Shown: positions 7,688-15,757, counted from the stretch's first letter. The stretch is DNA of 45,534 bases from an uncultured Oscillospiraceae bacterium (GCA_947627715.1 CANQXK010000019.1:1-45534), one strand, 5' to 3'. Notes: a model not told the origin generated them from the sequence alone. Translations and numbers: made by a program.

Positions 7688-9121
7688 ATGGCAAAGGATA
7701 AAAAGGTAGAACAGATCACCGATATGGACGTGGACTTCACCCAGTGGTACACCGACGTTTGCACCAAGGCGGAGCTGATCGACTACTCCAGCATCAAGGG
7801 TATGTTCATCTACCGCCCCTACGGCTACGCCATCTGGGAGAACATCCAGCACATTCTGGACGCGGAATTTAAAAAGCTGGGCCACGAGAACGTCTATCTG
7901 CCCATGCTGATCCCGGAGTCCCTCCTTCAGAAGGAGAAGGACCACGTGGAGGGCTTCGCCCCGGAGTGCGCCTGGGTCACCATGGGCGGGTCGGACAAGT
8001 TGGAGGAACGCTATTGCATCCGCCCCACCTCCGAGACGCTTTTCTGTGAGCATTATAAAAACGTCATCCACTCCTGGCGGGACCTGCCCAAGCTCTACAA
8101 CCAGTGGTGCAGTGTGCTGCGCTGGGAAAAGACCAGCCGGCCCTTCCTGCGCCACCGGGAATTTCTCTGGCAGGAGGGCCACACCATGCACGCCACCGAG
8201 GACGAGGCCCGCGCCGAGACCCAGCAAATGCTCAATGTCTACGCCGACTTCATGGAGAACGTGCTGGCTATGCCCGTTATCCGGGGCCGCAAGACCGACA
8301 AGGAGAAGTTCAACGGCGCGGAGGAGACCTACACCGTGGAGTGCATGATGCACGACGGCAAGGCCCTCCAGGGCGGCACCAGCCACTACTTCGGGGACGG
8401 CTTCGCCCGCGCCTTCGACATCACCTTTACGGGGCGCGACAACCAGCTCCACCACCCCTATCAGACCAGCTGGGGCGTGTCCACCCGGATGATTGGCGGC
8501 ATCATCATGACCCACGGCGACAACTCCGGCCTCGTTCTGCCCCCGAAGATCGCGCCCATCCAGGTCATCGTCGTGCCTGTGGCGATGCACAAGGAGGGCG
8601 TGCAGGAGGCGGCGGAGAAGCTGCTGGAGACCCTGAAGAAGGCCGGCATCCGGGCGGAGATCGACCTTAGCGACCAGTCCATGGGCTGGAAGGCCGCCCA
8701 GTACGAGATGAAGGGCGTGCCTGTTCGGCTGGAGCTGGGACCCAGGGACATCGAAAACGGCGTCTGCGTGGCGGCCAAGCGCACCGGCGGCGAGAAGCTG
8801 ACCCTGCCTTTGGAGAACGTGGCCGAGGCCGTCAAGACCGTTCTTGACGACGTGCAGAAGGAGATGTATGAGAAGGCCCTTCGGAATCTCCACGACCACA
8901 CCTTCGACGCCCACAGCGTGGAGGAGGTCCGGGACGGGTGCGCCGGCGGCGGCTTTGCCCGGATGATGTGGTGCGGCGACGAGGCGTGCGAGGTCAAAAT
9001 GAAGGAGCAGGCCGGCGTCACCAGCCGCTGCATCCCCTTTGAGCAGGCGCACATCGGAGATACCTGCCCCGTCTGCGGCAAGCCGGCGAAGCACATGGTC
9101 ATCTGGGGCATCGCCTATTAA
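7688..9121 (+). CDS. proS: Prolyl-tRNA synthetase, archaeal/eukaryal type
   Basis: The 477-residue class II synthetase charges tRNA-Pro with proline. It is the short form without the bacterial editing insertion. The N-terminus has DFTQWYTDVCTKAELIDYS and GMFIYRPYGYAIWE (motif 1 region). Motif 2 is WCSVLRWEKTSRPFLRHREF, and LWQEGHTMHA follows. The dimer/motif 3 area has GTSHYFGDGFARAF and SWGVSTRMIGGIIMTHGD. The anticodon domain follows, and the C-terminal zinc-like domain typical of this type ends in CPVCGKPAKHMVIWGIAY with several cysteines. This type is frequent in Firmicutes and in Oscillospiraceae in particular. It has its own promoter and a strong terminator at 9165-9194. Confidence 0.95.
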   Translation: MAKDKKVEQITDMDVDFTQWYTDVCTKAELIDYSSIKGMFIYRPYGYAIWENIQHILDAEFKKLGHENVYLPMLIPESLLQKEKDHVEGFAPECAWVTMGGSDKLEERYCIRPTSETLFCEHYKNVIHSWRDLPKLYNQWCSVLRWEKTSRPFLRHREFLWQEGHTMHATEDEARAETQQMLNVYADFMENVLAMPVIRGRKTDKEKFNGAEETYTVECMMHDGKALQGGTSHYFGDGFARAFDITFTGRDNQLHHPYQTSWGVSTRMIGGIIMTHGDNSGLVLPPKIAPIQVIVVPVAMHKEGVQEAAEKLLETLKKAGIRAEIDLSDQSMGWKAAQYEMKGVPVRLELGPRDIENGVCVAAKRTGGEKLTLPLENVAEAVKTVLDDVQKEMYEKALRNLHDHTFDAHSVEEVRDGCAGGGFARMMWCGDEACEVKMKEQAGVTSRCIPFEQAHIGDTCPVCGKPAKHMVIWGIAY

Positions 9122-9164
9122 AAGCCCGTCCCTCCGCCGGGCGGCGGGTTTTATACGTCCTGAT

Positions 9165-9194
9165 AAAAAAACGCCCCCTGCGGGGCGTTTTTTT
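9165..9194 (+). terminator. Rho-independent terminator of proS
   Basis: A run of A, a 6-bp CG-rich stem (9172-9177 with 9182-9187) and a run of seven T make a 13-bp hairpin. A second GC hairpin (about 9133-9150, ending GGGTTTTA) directly precedes it. Confidence 0.9.
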
Positions 9195-9232
9195 CGGATA
9201 AATTCCGTCTTTCCCTCCGCCCCTCGGTAAGC

Positions 9233-9238
9233 TATAAT
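9233..9238 (+). promoter_or_regulatory. Candidate -10 box of the malic enzyme promoter
   Basis: TATAAT 58 bases upstream of the start codon. No good -35 box is visible at the right distance, so this promoter may need an activator or may simply be weak. Confidence 0.5.
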
Positions 9239-9295
9239 GGAACACGGTAAAGAAAGCCCGCTCTCGACACAAAATCAGATTCAGGAGGATCCCAA

Positions 9296-10468
9296 ATGGA
9301 TTACGCCAAAGAGTCCCTGCGCCTCCACGGTGAGTGGAAGGGTAAGATCCGTATCAATACCGCCGTCCCCGTCGCCTCCAGGGAGGACCTGAGCCTCGCC
9401 TACACCCCCGGCGTTGCCCAGCCGTGCCTGGAGATCCAGAAGGACGTCTCCAAGAGCTACGACCTGACGCTCCGCCACAACCTGTGCGCGGTGATCACCG
9501 ACGGCACCGCCGTTTTAGGGCTTGGCGACATCGGCCCTGAGGCCGGTATGCCCGTGATGGAGGGCAAGTGTGTGCTCTTCAAAGCCTTCGGCGGCGTGGA
9601 CGCCTTCCCCCTCTGCGTAAAAACTAAGGACGTGGATGAGTTTGTCAACACCGTGGCCCTGATCTCCGGCTCCTTCGGCGGCATCAACTTGGAGGACATC
9701 TCCGCCCCCCGGTGCTTTGAGATCGAGCGGAAGCTCAAGGAGCGGTGCGACATCCCCATCTTCCATGACGACCAGCACGGCACCGCCGTCATCACCCTGG
9801 CGGGCCTCACCAACGCCCTGAAGGTGGTGGGGAAACGCCGTGAGGACGTGAAGATCGTCACCTCCGGCGCGGGCGCGGCGGCGGTGGCTATCGTGAAGCT
9901 CCTCCTCAGCGCGGGCTTTAAGAACATCATCATGACGGACCGCACCGGCGCTATCTACGCCGGGCGCGAGAACTTGAACTGGATCAAGGCCGAGATGGCC
10001 CAGGTCACGAACCTGGAGCGCAAGGCCGGGAAGCTGGCCGACGTGATCGCGGGGGCCGACGTGTTCATCGGCGTCTCCGGCCCCGGCACCCTGACCTGTG
10101 AAATGGTGAAGTCCATGAACCGGGACGCCATCATCTTCGCCTGCGCCAACCCCACGCCGGAGATCTTCCCGGAGGACGCAAAGGCCGGCGGCGCGAAGGT
10201 CATCGCCACGGGCCGGTCCGACTACCCCAATCAGATCAACAACGTCCTGGCCTTCCCCGGCATCTTCCGCGGCGCTTTCGACGTGCGCGCCTCCGACATC
10301 AACGAGGAGATGAAGATGGCCGCCGCGAAGGCGCTGGCGGAACTCATCTCCGACAACGAGCTCTCCGCAGACTACATCATCCCCACCGCCTTTGATAAGC
10401 GCGTGGGACCCGCCGTGGCCGCCGCCGTGGCCGAGGCCGCCCGCCGCACGGGCGTGGCGCGGATTTGA
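9296..10468 (+). CDS. Malic enzyme, short bacterial type (oxaloacetate-decarboxylating malate dehydrogenase)
   Basis: The 390-residue enzyme converts malate to pyruvate and CO2 with reduction of NAD(P). Seen: the N-terminal substrate half with LSLAYTPGVAQPC, VITDGTAVLGLGDIGP and MPVMEGKCVLFKAFGGVDAF; the metal/substrate segment FHDDQHGTAVITLAG; the Rossmann part TSGAGAAAVAIVKLLL; then IFACANPTPEIFPEDA and ATGRSDYPNQINNVLAFPG. Length fits the about 400-aa Firmicutes form without a phosphotransacetylase domain. Cofactor preference cannot be read reliably. Ribosome binding site AGGAGG is 7-8 bases before the ATG. It is monocistronic, its terminator overlapping its stop codon. With PPDK (29555-32191) it fits interconversion of C3 and C4 acids. 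Confidence 0.93.
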   Translation: MDYAKESLRLHGEWKGKIRINTAVPVASREDLSLAYTPGVAQPCLEIQKDVSKSYDLTLRHNLCAVITDGTAVLGLGDIGPEAGMPVMEGKCVLFKAFGGVDAFPLCVKTKDVDEFVNTVALISGSFGGINLEDISAPRCFEIERKLKERCDIPIFHDDQHGTAVITLAGLTNALKVVGKRREDVKIVTSGAGAAAVAIVKLLLSAGFKNIIMTDRTGAIYAGRENLNWIKAEMAQVTNLERKAGKLADVIAGADVFIGVSGPGTLTCEMVKSMNRDAIIFACANPTPEIFPEDAKAGGAKVIATGRSDYPNQINNVLAFPGIFRGAFDVRASDINEEMKMAAAKALAELISDNELSADYIIPTAFDKRVGPAVAAAVAEAARRTGVARI

Positions 10469-10489
10469 AAAAGCCCTGACGGGCTTTTT
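10468..10489 (+). terminator. Rho-independent terminator of the malic enzyme gene
   Basis: Five A, GCCC, loop TGAC, GGGC, five T. It begins at the last base of the stop codon. Confidence 0.85.
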
Positions 10490-10574
10490 CAGACAAGGAG
10501 AACGTGCGGGGAGTTTCCCAAGGCTCATGTCCTTGGAAAAAATATTTGAACGTGAGTTTTTTGACAATCTGTAA

Positions 10575-10602
10575 GGCCGGGACCGCGTAAGCGGTCCCGG
10601 CC
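10575..10602. terminator. Strong perfect hairpin between malic enzyme and yabR, probable terminator
   Basis: A 12-bp perfect stem (10575-10586 with 10591-10602, loop GTAA). It lies 22 bases downstream of the end of the minus-strand S1-domain gene and after the malic enzyme terminator. T-richness is modest on both sides, so it probably works as a two-way block. Between 10490 and 10574 I see no convincing gene; a 15-codon ATG frame at 10527 lacks a proper ribosome site. Confidence 0.6.
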
Positions 10603-10623
10603 TTTGGTTTATCTTCTATGTTT

Positions 10624-11067
10624 TTATCTTCTTCTTTTTGAGCTTCCCCGCTCGGTTTTGCGCATGGCGTCGGAGATCTTGCTCTCCGAGTCCTTCATGA
10701 AGCGCTTGAGCTTGTCCTCAAAGTCCGCATCCACCGGCCCTTCGGACGGGACGGCGGCGTACGGCTCCGGCGGGCGGGACGCCTGAGGGGGGTGATGGGG
10801 CGCGGGGCGCGGGGTCCTGGGGGCCTCCTGCCGGGGCAGGGCCTGCTTTATGGAGAGGTTGATCCTCCCCTGCTCGTCAATGCTGATGACCTTGACCCGG
10901 ACCTCCTGTCCCACCTGGAGGAAGTCCGCCACATTGGAGACGAAGGTATTGGCGATCTCCGAGATGTACACAAGGCCCGATTTCCCCGGCGCGAGCTGTA
11001 CAAACGCGCCGAATTTGGTGATGCCGGTGACCTTGCCCGTCAGCACCTCTCCCTTTTGAATGTCCAT
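10624..11067 (-). CDS. yabR: S1-domain RNA-binding protein, YabR-like
   Basis: The 147-residue protein has one S1 (OB-fold) domain at residues about 6-76: [50 protein letters not shown] Pro-rich linker and a charged C-terminal tail ending SSKRRR follow. Such single-S1 proteins (YabR, GSP13) bind RNA or ribosomes. Identification as YabR rests on context: it follows divIC by 21 bases, and yabQ and yabP lie upstream, the same order as yabP-yabQ-divIC-yabR in Bacillus subtilis. The tail is specific to this lineage. A hairpin at 10575-10602 ends the operon. Confidence 0.85.
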   Translation of the reverse strand: MDIQKGEVLTGKVTGITKFGAFVQLAPGKSGLVYISEIANTFVSNVADFLQVGQEVRVKVISIDEQGRINLSIKQALPRQEAPRTPRPAPHHPPQASRPPEPYAAVPSEGPVDADFEDKLKRFMKDSESKISDAMRKTERGSSKRRR

Positions 11068-11088
11068 GTATTGTCCTCTCTGAAGCGG

Positions 11089-11358
11089 TCAGCCCGCGTA
11101 ATATATCTCTTCGTCGGGATTGGTGAAGCCCTGGTCGCGGGCGATGTCTCTGAGGACATCCTCATCTGTGCTGTGCTCGATGGCGTACTGCATACCGTCT
11201 ACCTCCTGGGCGAGCTGGGCCTCGTAGTCCTTCAGCTCCTGAAGCTCCCGCGCCTTTTGGTTTTGCAGGTCCGACTGGCCGATCCTGGTCACCAGCACGT
11301 AAACCAGAAGCACCGCCAGCACGATCTTCGTAAGAATACCTGTACGTCTTAACCGCAT
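11089..11358 (-). CDS. divIC: Septum formation initiator, DivIC/FtsB family
   Basis: The 89-residue bitopic membrane protein has a short basic N-terminus (MRLRRTGILTK), one membrane helix at about 10-27 (IVLAVLLVYVLVTRI) and an extracytoplasmic coiled coil (about 30-62, LQNQKARELQELKDYEAQL). The C-terminal motif is DVLRDIARDQGFTNPDEEIYY, typical of DivIC/FtsB (D..IE..AR..LG...PGE). The protein acts with FtsL and DivIB at the division septum. The start ATG lies within the 3-prime end of the yabQ reading frame, so the two genes overlap in different frames. Confidence 0.9.
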   Translation of the reverse strand: MRLRRTGILTKIVLAVLLVYVLVTRIGQSDLQNQKARELQELKDYEAQLAQEVDGMQYAIEHSTDEDVLRDIARDQGFTNPDEEIYYAG

Positions 11359-11833
11359 GATCTTCTGTCCCCGTTTCAGGCGCGTGAGAGCGCCGGTTTT
11401 TTGTTCTTTCTATTTTAAACCATTTGAGCGCAGAAGAAAAGGTTTTTTTTAAAATTCGTCGAAATTTTTCAAAAATTCTTCCTAGAAGCCGGAACGGGAG
11501 AGCCAAAAAGGCCAAAATCCGGCCCGCGACGGAGGAGAGAAACGCCCCGAACTCCAAAATCAGGGGGCTTGCGGTGAGGAAATACAGCGCCGCGCCCAGC
11601 GCGGCCATGACCTGGATGAAGAGCCGCTGCCGTCCCCCGCCCGCCGAAAGCCCCAGGGCGAACAGCAGCGCGGCGCACACCGTCCAGAAGAGGATGTCCG
11701 AGAGGAACGTCACCGCCTTCGACATCACGGACCTGCGGATCACCCGCAGGAAGTCGTACAGCACGCCGGCAAACACGCCGGTCAGCAGCGACGCCGCCGC
11801 CTCGGCGGCCTGAGATGTGACTGTTACCTCCAT
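11162..11833 (-). CDS. yabQ: Sporulation membrane protein YabQ, with an unusual out-of-frame overlap into divIC
   Basis: The first 158 codons encode a YabQ-type protein: TSQAAEAAASLLTGVFAGVL, YDFLRVIRR, then three hydrophobic helices (about 38-60, 68-92, 95-115) and a basic tail (GRIFEKFRRILKKTFSSALK). In B. subtilis YabQ sits in the outer forespore membrane and is needed for the spore cortex. The frame has no stop before divIC and runs on for about 65 codons inside that gene. This extension is Gly/Ala/Arg/Pro-rich and looks like read-through of a shadow frame, so the functional protein may end near residue 160. An A8 tract (minus strand, inside the codons for LKKT) could allow slippage; both other frames stop within about 12 codons after it. 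It starts 3 bases after yabP. Confidence 0.82.
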   Translation of the reverse strand: MEVTVTSQAAEAAASLLTGVFAGVLYDFLRVIRRSVMSKAVTFLSDILFWTVCAALLFALGLSAGGGRQRLFIQVMAALGAALYFLTASPLILEFGAFLSSVAGRILAFLALPFRLLGRIFEKFRRILKKTFSSALKWFKIERTKNRRSHAPETGTEDHAVKTYRYSYEDRAGGASGLRAGDQDRPVGPAKPKGAGASGAEGLRGPARPGGRRYAVRHRAQHR

Positions 11834-11836
11834 CGT

Positions 11837-12124
11837 TTATCGGAAAAGCCGGGCAAAGAAGCCCTCGCCCTTCACCGGCACGTCCTCGTACTCAAGGGCG
11901 TCGATCTCCCCGGTCACCACCACGTCGCCGCTGTCCACGCTGAGCTTCTCCATGTGCAGATCCTCCCCCTGGACGGTGAGCGTCCCCATGGTGGTCCCCA
12001 TGATGACCTCCTGCTCGTTGAAGCTCTCCACGTCCGTGACGCCGGAGACAAGCAGCCTCCTGCGCCCGTCCAGACTGAGACTATGAGGCCCCTGGGCCTC
12101 CGGGCGCCTGTCCTCCATGACCAT
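11837..12124 (-). CDS. yabP: Sporulation protein YabP
   Basis: The 95-residue protein has the YabP/YqfC fold: HSLSLDGRRRLLVSGVTDVE, SFNEQEVIMGTTMGTLTVQG, EDLHMEKLSVDSGDVVVTGE, IDALEYED. In B. subtilis YabP is recruited to the outer forespore membrane and is required for cortex formation together with YabQ. It is the first gene of a four-gene minus-strand operon (yabP, yabQ, divIC, yabR). AAGGAGGGGG lies a few bases before the ATG. A candidate sigma-E promoter is present upstream (12174-12202), which fits mother-cell expression. This is direct evidence that the organism belongs to a spore-forming lineage. Confidence 0.92.
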   Translation of the reverse strand: MVMEDRRPEAQGPHSLSLDGRRRLLVSGVTDVESFNEQEVIMGTTMGTLTVQGEDLHMEKLSVDSGDVVVTGEIDALEYEDVPVKGEGFFARLFR

Positions 12125-12173
12125 GTGCCCCCTCCTTCATATCAGGTTCCGGCCATTGCGGCCTGTACGCTTC

Positions 12174-12202
12174 ATTGTACGGGCCTGACGGGAGGAATAT
12201 TT
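12174..12202 (-). promoter_or_regulatory. Candidate sigma-E promoter of the yabP operon
   Basis: On the minus strand AAATATT (12202-12196), a 14-bp spacer and CGTACAAT (12181-12174). The sigma-E consensus is roughly KMATATT, 14 bp, CATACAHT, so agreement is 6/7 and 7/8. The position, 50 bases before yabP, and the known sigma-E control of yabP/yabQ support it. Confidence 0.6.
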
Positions 12203-12232
12203 GACTTTTTTTACATTTTTCCGTCGAGGGTG

Positions 12233-12261
12233 TTGACAATTTCCCCGGAAAGGTGTATATT
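12233..12261 (+). promoter_or_regulatory. Sigma-A promoter of the M23 peptidase gene
   Basis: TTGACA (12233-12238), a 17-bp spacer and TATATT (12256-12261), 57 bases upstream of the start codon. Near-consensus. Confidence 0.85.
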
Positions 12262-12318
12262 ACGTTTCGTTACTTTTTGTAACTTGATTGTAACCTTTTT
12301 GCCATAAGGAGTTTATTC

Positions 12319-13377
12319 ATGATTTTTGGGAAAGGAACCGAAAGACTCACCGCCTCCGCGAAGAGCGCCAGGGCGCGGGTCCTGATATGTTTTGCCTCCG
12401 CCGGGCTGGGGCTGGCCCTGCTTGCGGTCTCCCCCGGACTTCTGACGGCCCGCGCCGCGCACGTGGAACCCGCCCCCGTGGAGGCCTGCGCCATCACGGT
12501 GGACGGCGGCAGGGCCGTTGTGCTGGCCTCTCAGGAGGAGGCCCAGGCGGTGCTTGACGCCATTCTAAAGGAGGCCGCCCGGCCCGGCACCGAGGTGGCG
12601 GCGTTCTCAAGGTCCGTGGACACCGTGCCCTGTCTTGTGAGCGCGGAGGAGATCACGGGCTCCACCGAGGCCCTTGCGCTTCTGGACCCGTCGGAGGGCG
12701 GCGCGCCGTTCTCCATTCTGACGCAGGAGACACAGACCGAGGTGCAGACCATCCCCTACTCCACGGAGACGGTGCTTGTGGAGGACGGCTACTCTGACGA
12801 GGTGGAGCTTGTGCAGGAGGGGCGGGACGGCGAGCAGGTGTGCACCTACAGCGTCCTTCTGCGCGACGGGGAACCCGTCCTCAAAACGCTCAAGTCCACC
12901 CGCGTCACGGTCCCCGCAGTCACCGAGATCGTCTCCCGCGGCGCGCTTCCCGGCTCGCGGACCGACTCGAAGGGTACGTATATCTGGCCCACCACGGGCA
13001 TCATCACCTCCTACTTCGGACGCCGCAGCGTCAGCGTGGGGTCCTCCAACCATCAGGGGCTGGACATCGCCAACGTTGACGGCACGGACATCTTCGCGGC
13101 GGACGGCGGGACGGTGATCTACGCCCGGTCCAATTCCAGCGGCTACGGGAATCTCATCAAGATCCAGCACGACGACGGCACGGTCACCTACTACGGCCAT
13201 CTTCAAAAATTCCTTGTATCGGAGGGCGAAAAGGTGGCGCAGGGCCAGCTCATCGCCAAAATGGGCCGCACCGGCATTGTCACCGGCTCCCATCTGCACT
13301 TTGAGATTCGTCCCGACGGGACCACCCCCGTCAACCCCCTCCCCCGTATGACGGGAGAGCTGCAAACGGGAAGGTAA
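12319..13377 (+). CDS. Secreted G5-domain M23 metallopeptidase
   Basis: The 352-residue protein has an N-terminal basic region and a hydrophobic segment at about 25-47 (VLICFASAGLGLALLAVSPG), acting as signal peptide or anchor. An N-terminal region with QEEAQAVLDAILKEA (YpeB/LysM-linker-like) leads to a G5 domain at about 135-210 and a LytM/M23 domain at about 225-345. Metal ligands are visible: His245 and Asp249 in NHQGLDIA, catalytic His294 in YYGH, and His325/His327 in SHLHFE. M23 enzymes cut peptidoglycan cross-bridges, and the G5 domain binds wall or amino-sugar material. It is probably active in cell-wall turnover. It has its own promoter and a perfect terminator at 13393-13430. Confidence 0.93.
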   Translation: MIFGKGTERLTASAKSARARVLICFASAGLGLALLAVSPGLLTARAAHVEPAPVEACAITVDGGRAVVLASQEEAQAVLDAILKEAARPGTEVAAFSRSVDTVPCLVSAEEITGSTEALALLDPSEGGAPFSILTQETQTEVQTIPYSTETVLVEDGYSDEVELVQEGRDGEQVCTYSVLLRDGEPVLKTLKSTRVTVPAVTEIVSRGALPGSRTDSKGTYIWPTTGIITSYFGRRSVSVGSSNHQGLDIANVDGTDIFAADGGTVIYARSNSSGYGNLIKIQHDDGTVTYYGHLQKFLVSEGEKVAQGQLIAKMGRTGIVTGSHLHFEIRPDGTTPVNPLPRMTGELQTGR

Positions 13378-13392
13378 TCCTTTAAAAGCAGA

Positions 13393-13430
13393 AAAAAATC
13401 CCTGAATTTCGCGAAATTCAGGGATTTTTT
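13393..13430. terminator. Perfect 19-bp palindromic bidirectional terminator
   Basis: The arms 13393-13411 and 13412-13430 are exact complements, with A6 on one side and T6 on the other. It serves both the plus-strand M23 gene and the convergent minus-strand YihY gene. The inner stem TCCCTGAATTT/AAATTCAGGGA recurs in the typA terminator (43651-43682). Confidence 0.93.
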
Positions 13431-13467
13431 GTACGTTTTCTCCTGCCGGGAGGGGGGTTGCCCTTTT

Positions 13468-14376
13468 CTACTCTGTCTCCCCCGTCTGGGCCGCGTCCCC
13501 GATCTCCGGGGTCCTGCCCGGCATCAGCTCCGGGTGCTCCACCTTCAGCTTCTCCGGCTCCTCCCGGACGAAGCGGTTGATATACGCGCCCACCAGCAGG
13601 ATAAAGAAGCAGTAGTAGAGCCACAGAAGGGCCACGATGACGGTGCCCAGTATCCCGTACACGCCGTAGCGGTCGGAATAGCTCACGTACAGGGAGAACA
13701 CCCAGGAGAACACCAGCCACGCCACGGTGGCGAACAACGCCCCCGGCCACTGGCGGTTCATCTTCCGCCGCCCCGCGGGCATCCAGGTGTACAGCACCAG
13801 GAACACCAGGTAGAGGAACAACATCATCACCGGGTAGCGGGCGATTCGGACGATGGCAAACAGCAGGTCCTCCGCCCAGGAGCCACCCAGGTGCGCGGCG
13901 ATCAGGTCGATGATCTTTCCGCCGTAGACGATGCCGCACAACGTGAGCAGTACGGCGGCCAGGGCGATGATCATGAAGAAAATGGCCCGCAGACGGAACA
14001 CCAGGAAATTTTCCTTCCTTGTCAGGTCGTGGGCCGCGTCCATGCCACGCATCAGGGACAGCATGGAGAGACTGGCAGACCATACGGAGACCACGGCGGT
14101 GATGGAGAGCGTGGCGGCGTTGCTGTCATAGATGCTGGTTATGATCCCGGCCAGGATGGAATACAGCTCCGGCGGCGCGAAGCGCTGGAGGAAGCCCAGG
14201 AAGATCTCCTCCGTCAGGGGCGTATACGGCAGCAGCGAGCAGACAAGGCCCAGGATCGGCACCAGCGACAGGAACAGATAGAACGCCGCCGCAGCCGCGA
14301 AGGTCCAAATTTTCCGCGCGCCGATCCCGTCAAAAAAGTCCACCGTGACGGCGAAGGCCCGTTTGATTTTTTTCAT
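13468..14376 (-). CDS. YihY/BrkB-family integral membrane protein
   Basis: The 302-residue protein has six predicted membrane helices in the YihY (virulence factor BrkB, formerly RNase BN) pattern. Typical segments are FAAAAAFYLFLSLVPILGL near residue 27, SITAVVSVWSASLSMLSLM, the RAIFFMIIALAAVLLTLCG helix, and YGVYGILGTVIVALLWLYYC near the C-terminus. An acidic cytoplasmic tail ends the protein. The true function of the family is unknown; transport roles have been suggested, and the old RNase assignment is wrong. It follows the M20 dipeptidase gene by 51 bases on the same strand and may be co-transcribed with it. Confidence 0.9.
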   Translation of the reverse strand: MKKIKRAFAVTVDFFDGIGARKIWTFAAAAAFYLFLSLVPILGLVCSLLPYTPLTEEIFLGFLQRFAPPELYSILAGIITSIYDSNAATLSITAVVSVWSASLSMLSLMRGMDAAHDLTRKENFLVFRLRAIFFMIIALAAVLLTLCGIVYGGKIIDLIAAHLGGSWAEDLLFAIVRIARYPVMMLFLYLVFLVLYTWMPAGRRKMNRQWPGALFATVAWLVFSWVFSLYVSYSDRYGVYGILGTVIVALLWLYYCFFILLVGAYINRFVREEPEKLKVEHPELMPGRTPEIGDAAQTGETE

Positions 14377-14427
14377 AAGCCGGATTCCTCCCAGTTCGCT
14401 CCGTTGTGCGGCCCGCGGCCCCGGACC

Positions 14428-15729
14428 TCATTCCCCGCAGAAGAGCTTGACGGCCTCGGCGTACATCTCGCCGCCCAACAGCAGCTCCGCCACGTCCACC
14501 CGCTCGTCCGGCTCATGCATATGCACGTCCGAGCCGGGGAACTCCGCGCCGAAGGCGACGCCGCCCTCGATCTCGTGGACATACGTGCCGCCGCCCATGG
14601 ACTGGGCCTGGCACCGCTCCCCTGTGTACTCCTCGTAAATCTTCAAAAGTCCCGTCACAAGGTCCGACTCCGCCGGCGTGTGGTGGGGCGCGGAGATACT
14701 GGCCGCCTCAAGCTTCACCGCGCCGCCCAGCGCCGCCTGAAACGCCCCGGCGATCTTCTCCGCGTCGCCGCAAACGGGGACGCGGCAGTCCACGTGGGCC
14801 GTCAGGCCCTTGTCGCCGTACTCCATCACGCCCAGATTCACCGTCAAGGCCCCTGAGAGCGCGTCAGCGCACGCGGCGCCCACGGCGCGGCCCGCATTGT
14901 CCCCGTGGGGAAAAGCGCGGCACAGCGCACGGAAAACGTCAAATCCGCCGCCCTCCATGGCGGCCAGCCGCTCCACCATGGCGGTCACGGCGTTGTCGCC
15001 CTCGTCGGGGGTGCTGGCGTGAGCGGCGCGGCCCACGGTCTCAAGCGTCTCCCCGTCGCTGAGGGCGCACCGGCACACCGCCGGGACGGCGTTCACCACC
15101 GACCCGCCGGACAGGGAGAGGACGCGCCGCCCCTCCCCGGTATACGCCGGGGCGGTCAGCACAAAATGCGCCCGGCCCTTCTCGGTATTCACCACGGGGA
15201 ACGAGCCGTCCGGGGTGAACACCCTCGGCGGCATCGCGTAATGCTCCATATACCACGCCACATCGGAGGACCCGCACTCCTCATCCGAGCCGAGGATGAG
15301 CTGCACCTTGCGCTTCACAAGCCCCAGCTCCCTGGCGCACAGCAGGGCGTACAGGGCGCACACCGCCGGCCCCTTGTCGTCGATGACGCCGCGTCCGTAG
15401 ATTTTCCCGTCCACGCGCTTCATCTCCCACGGCCCGGTGACCTTCCACTCGCCTGCGGGCGGCACCACGTCCAGATGCGCCAGGATCCCCAGCTCCGGCT
15501 GGCCCTCGCCCAGCTCCACCAGCAGCACCCGGTCCCCCAGGACCCGGCCCTCCAGCCCGTGGGCGCGGGCGATCTCCAGCGCCTTTTCCAGCGCCCGCCG
15601 TGGTCCCGGCCCGTAGGGCGCGCCCGGCGCGCTCTCGCCCCGTGCACTGTCCACCGCCACAAGCGCGGCGATGTCCGCCAGCATCCGCTCCTCGTTGGCC
15701 TCAAAAAATTCTCTGATCCGTCTGTCCAT
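14428..15729 (-). CDS. M20-family dipeptidase (PepV/Sapep-like)
   Basis: The start is ATG 15729 (MDRRIREFFEANEERML), supported by GGAGG 5-6 bases upstream. The frame extends further upstream but would pass through the promoter. The 433-residue di-zinc peptidase shows LGILAHLDVVPPAGEW (first His and Asp), GRGVIDDKGPAVCALYAL (bridging Asp), GSDEECGSSDVAWY (Glu/Asp) and AEFPGSDVHMHEPDERV (last His). A lid/dimer domain lies between. PepV-type enzymes cleave Xaa dipeptides in the cytoplasm, so this is a peptide catabolism enzyme. A near-consensus promoter lies at 15758-15786. YihY follows downstream. Confidence 0.93.
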   Translation of the reverse strand: MDRRIREFFEANEERMLADIAALVAVDSARGESAPGAPYGPGPRRALEKALEIARAHGLEGRVLGDRVLLVELGEGQPELGILAHLDVVPPAGEWKVTGPWEMKRVDGKIYGRGVIDDKGPAVCALYALLCARELGLVKRKVQLILGSDEECGSSDVAWYMEHYAMPPRVFTPDGSFPVVNTEKGRAHFVLTAPAYTGEGRRVLSLSGGSVVNAVPAVCRCALSDGETLETVGRAAHASTPDEGDNAVTAMVERLAAMEGGGFDVFRALCRAFPHGDNAGRAVGAACADALSGALTVNLGVMEYGDKGLTAHVDCRVPVCGDAEKIAGAFQAALGGAVKLEAASISAPHHTPAESDLVTGLLKIYEEYTGERCQAQSMGGGTYVHEIEGGVAFGAEFPGSDVHMHEPDERVDVAELLLGGEMYAEAVKLFCGE

Positions 15730-15757
15730 ACGCGCCTCCGAACAAAAAAGTGTAATT

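Noticed and set aside
10527-10574. A 15-codon frame (MSLEKIFEREFFDNL) between malic enzyme and yabR
   Set aside because: It lies after a terminator without its own promoter, and its upstream G-rich word is too far away. Possible leader peptide, but unsupported.
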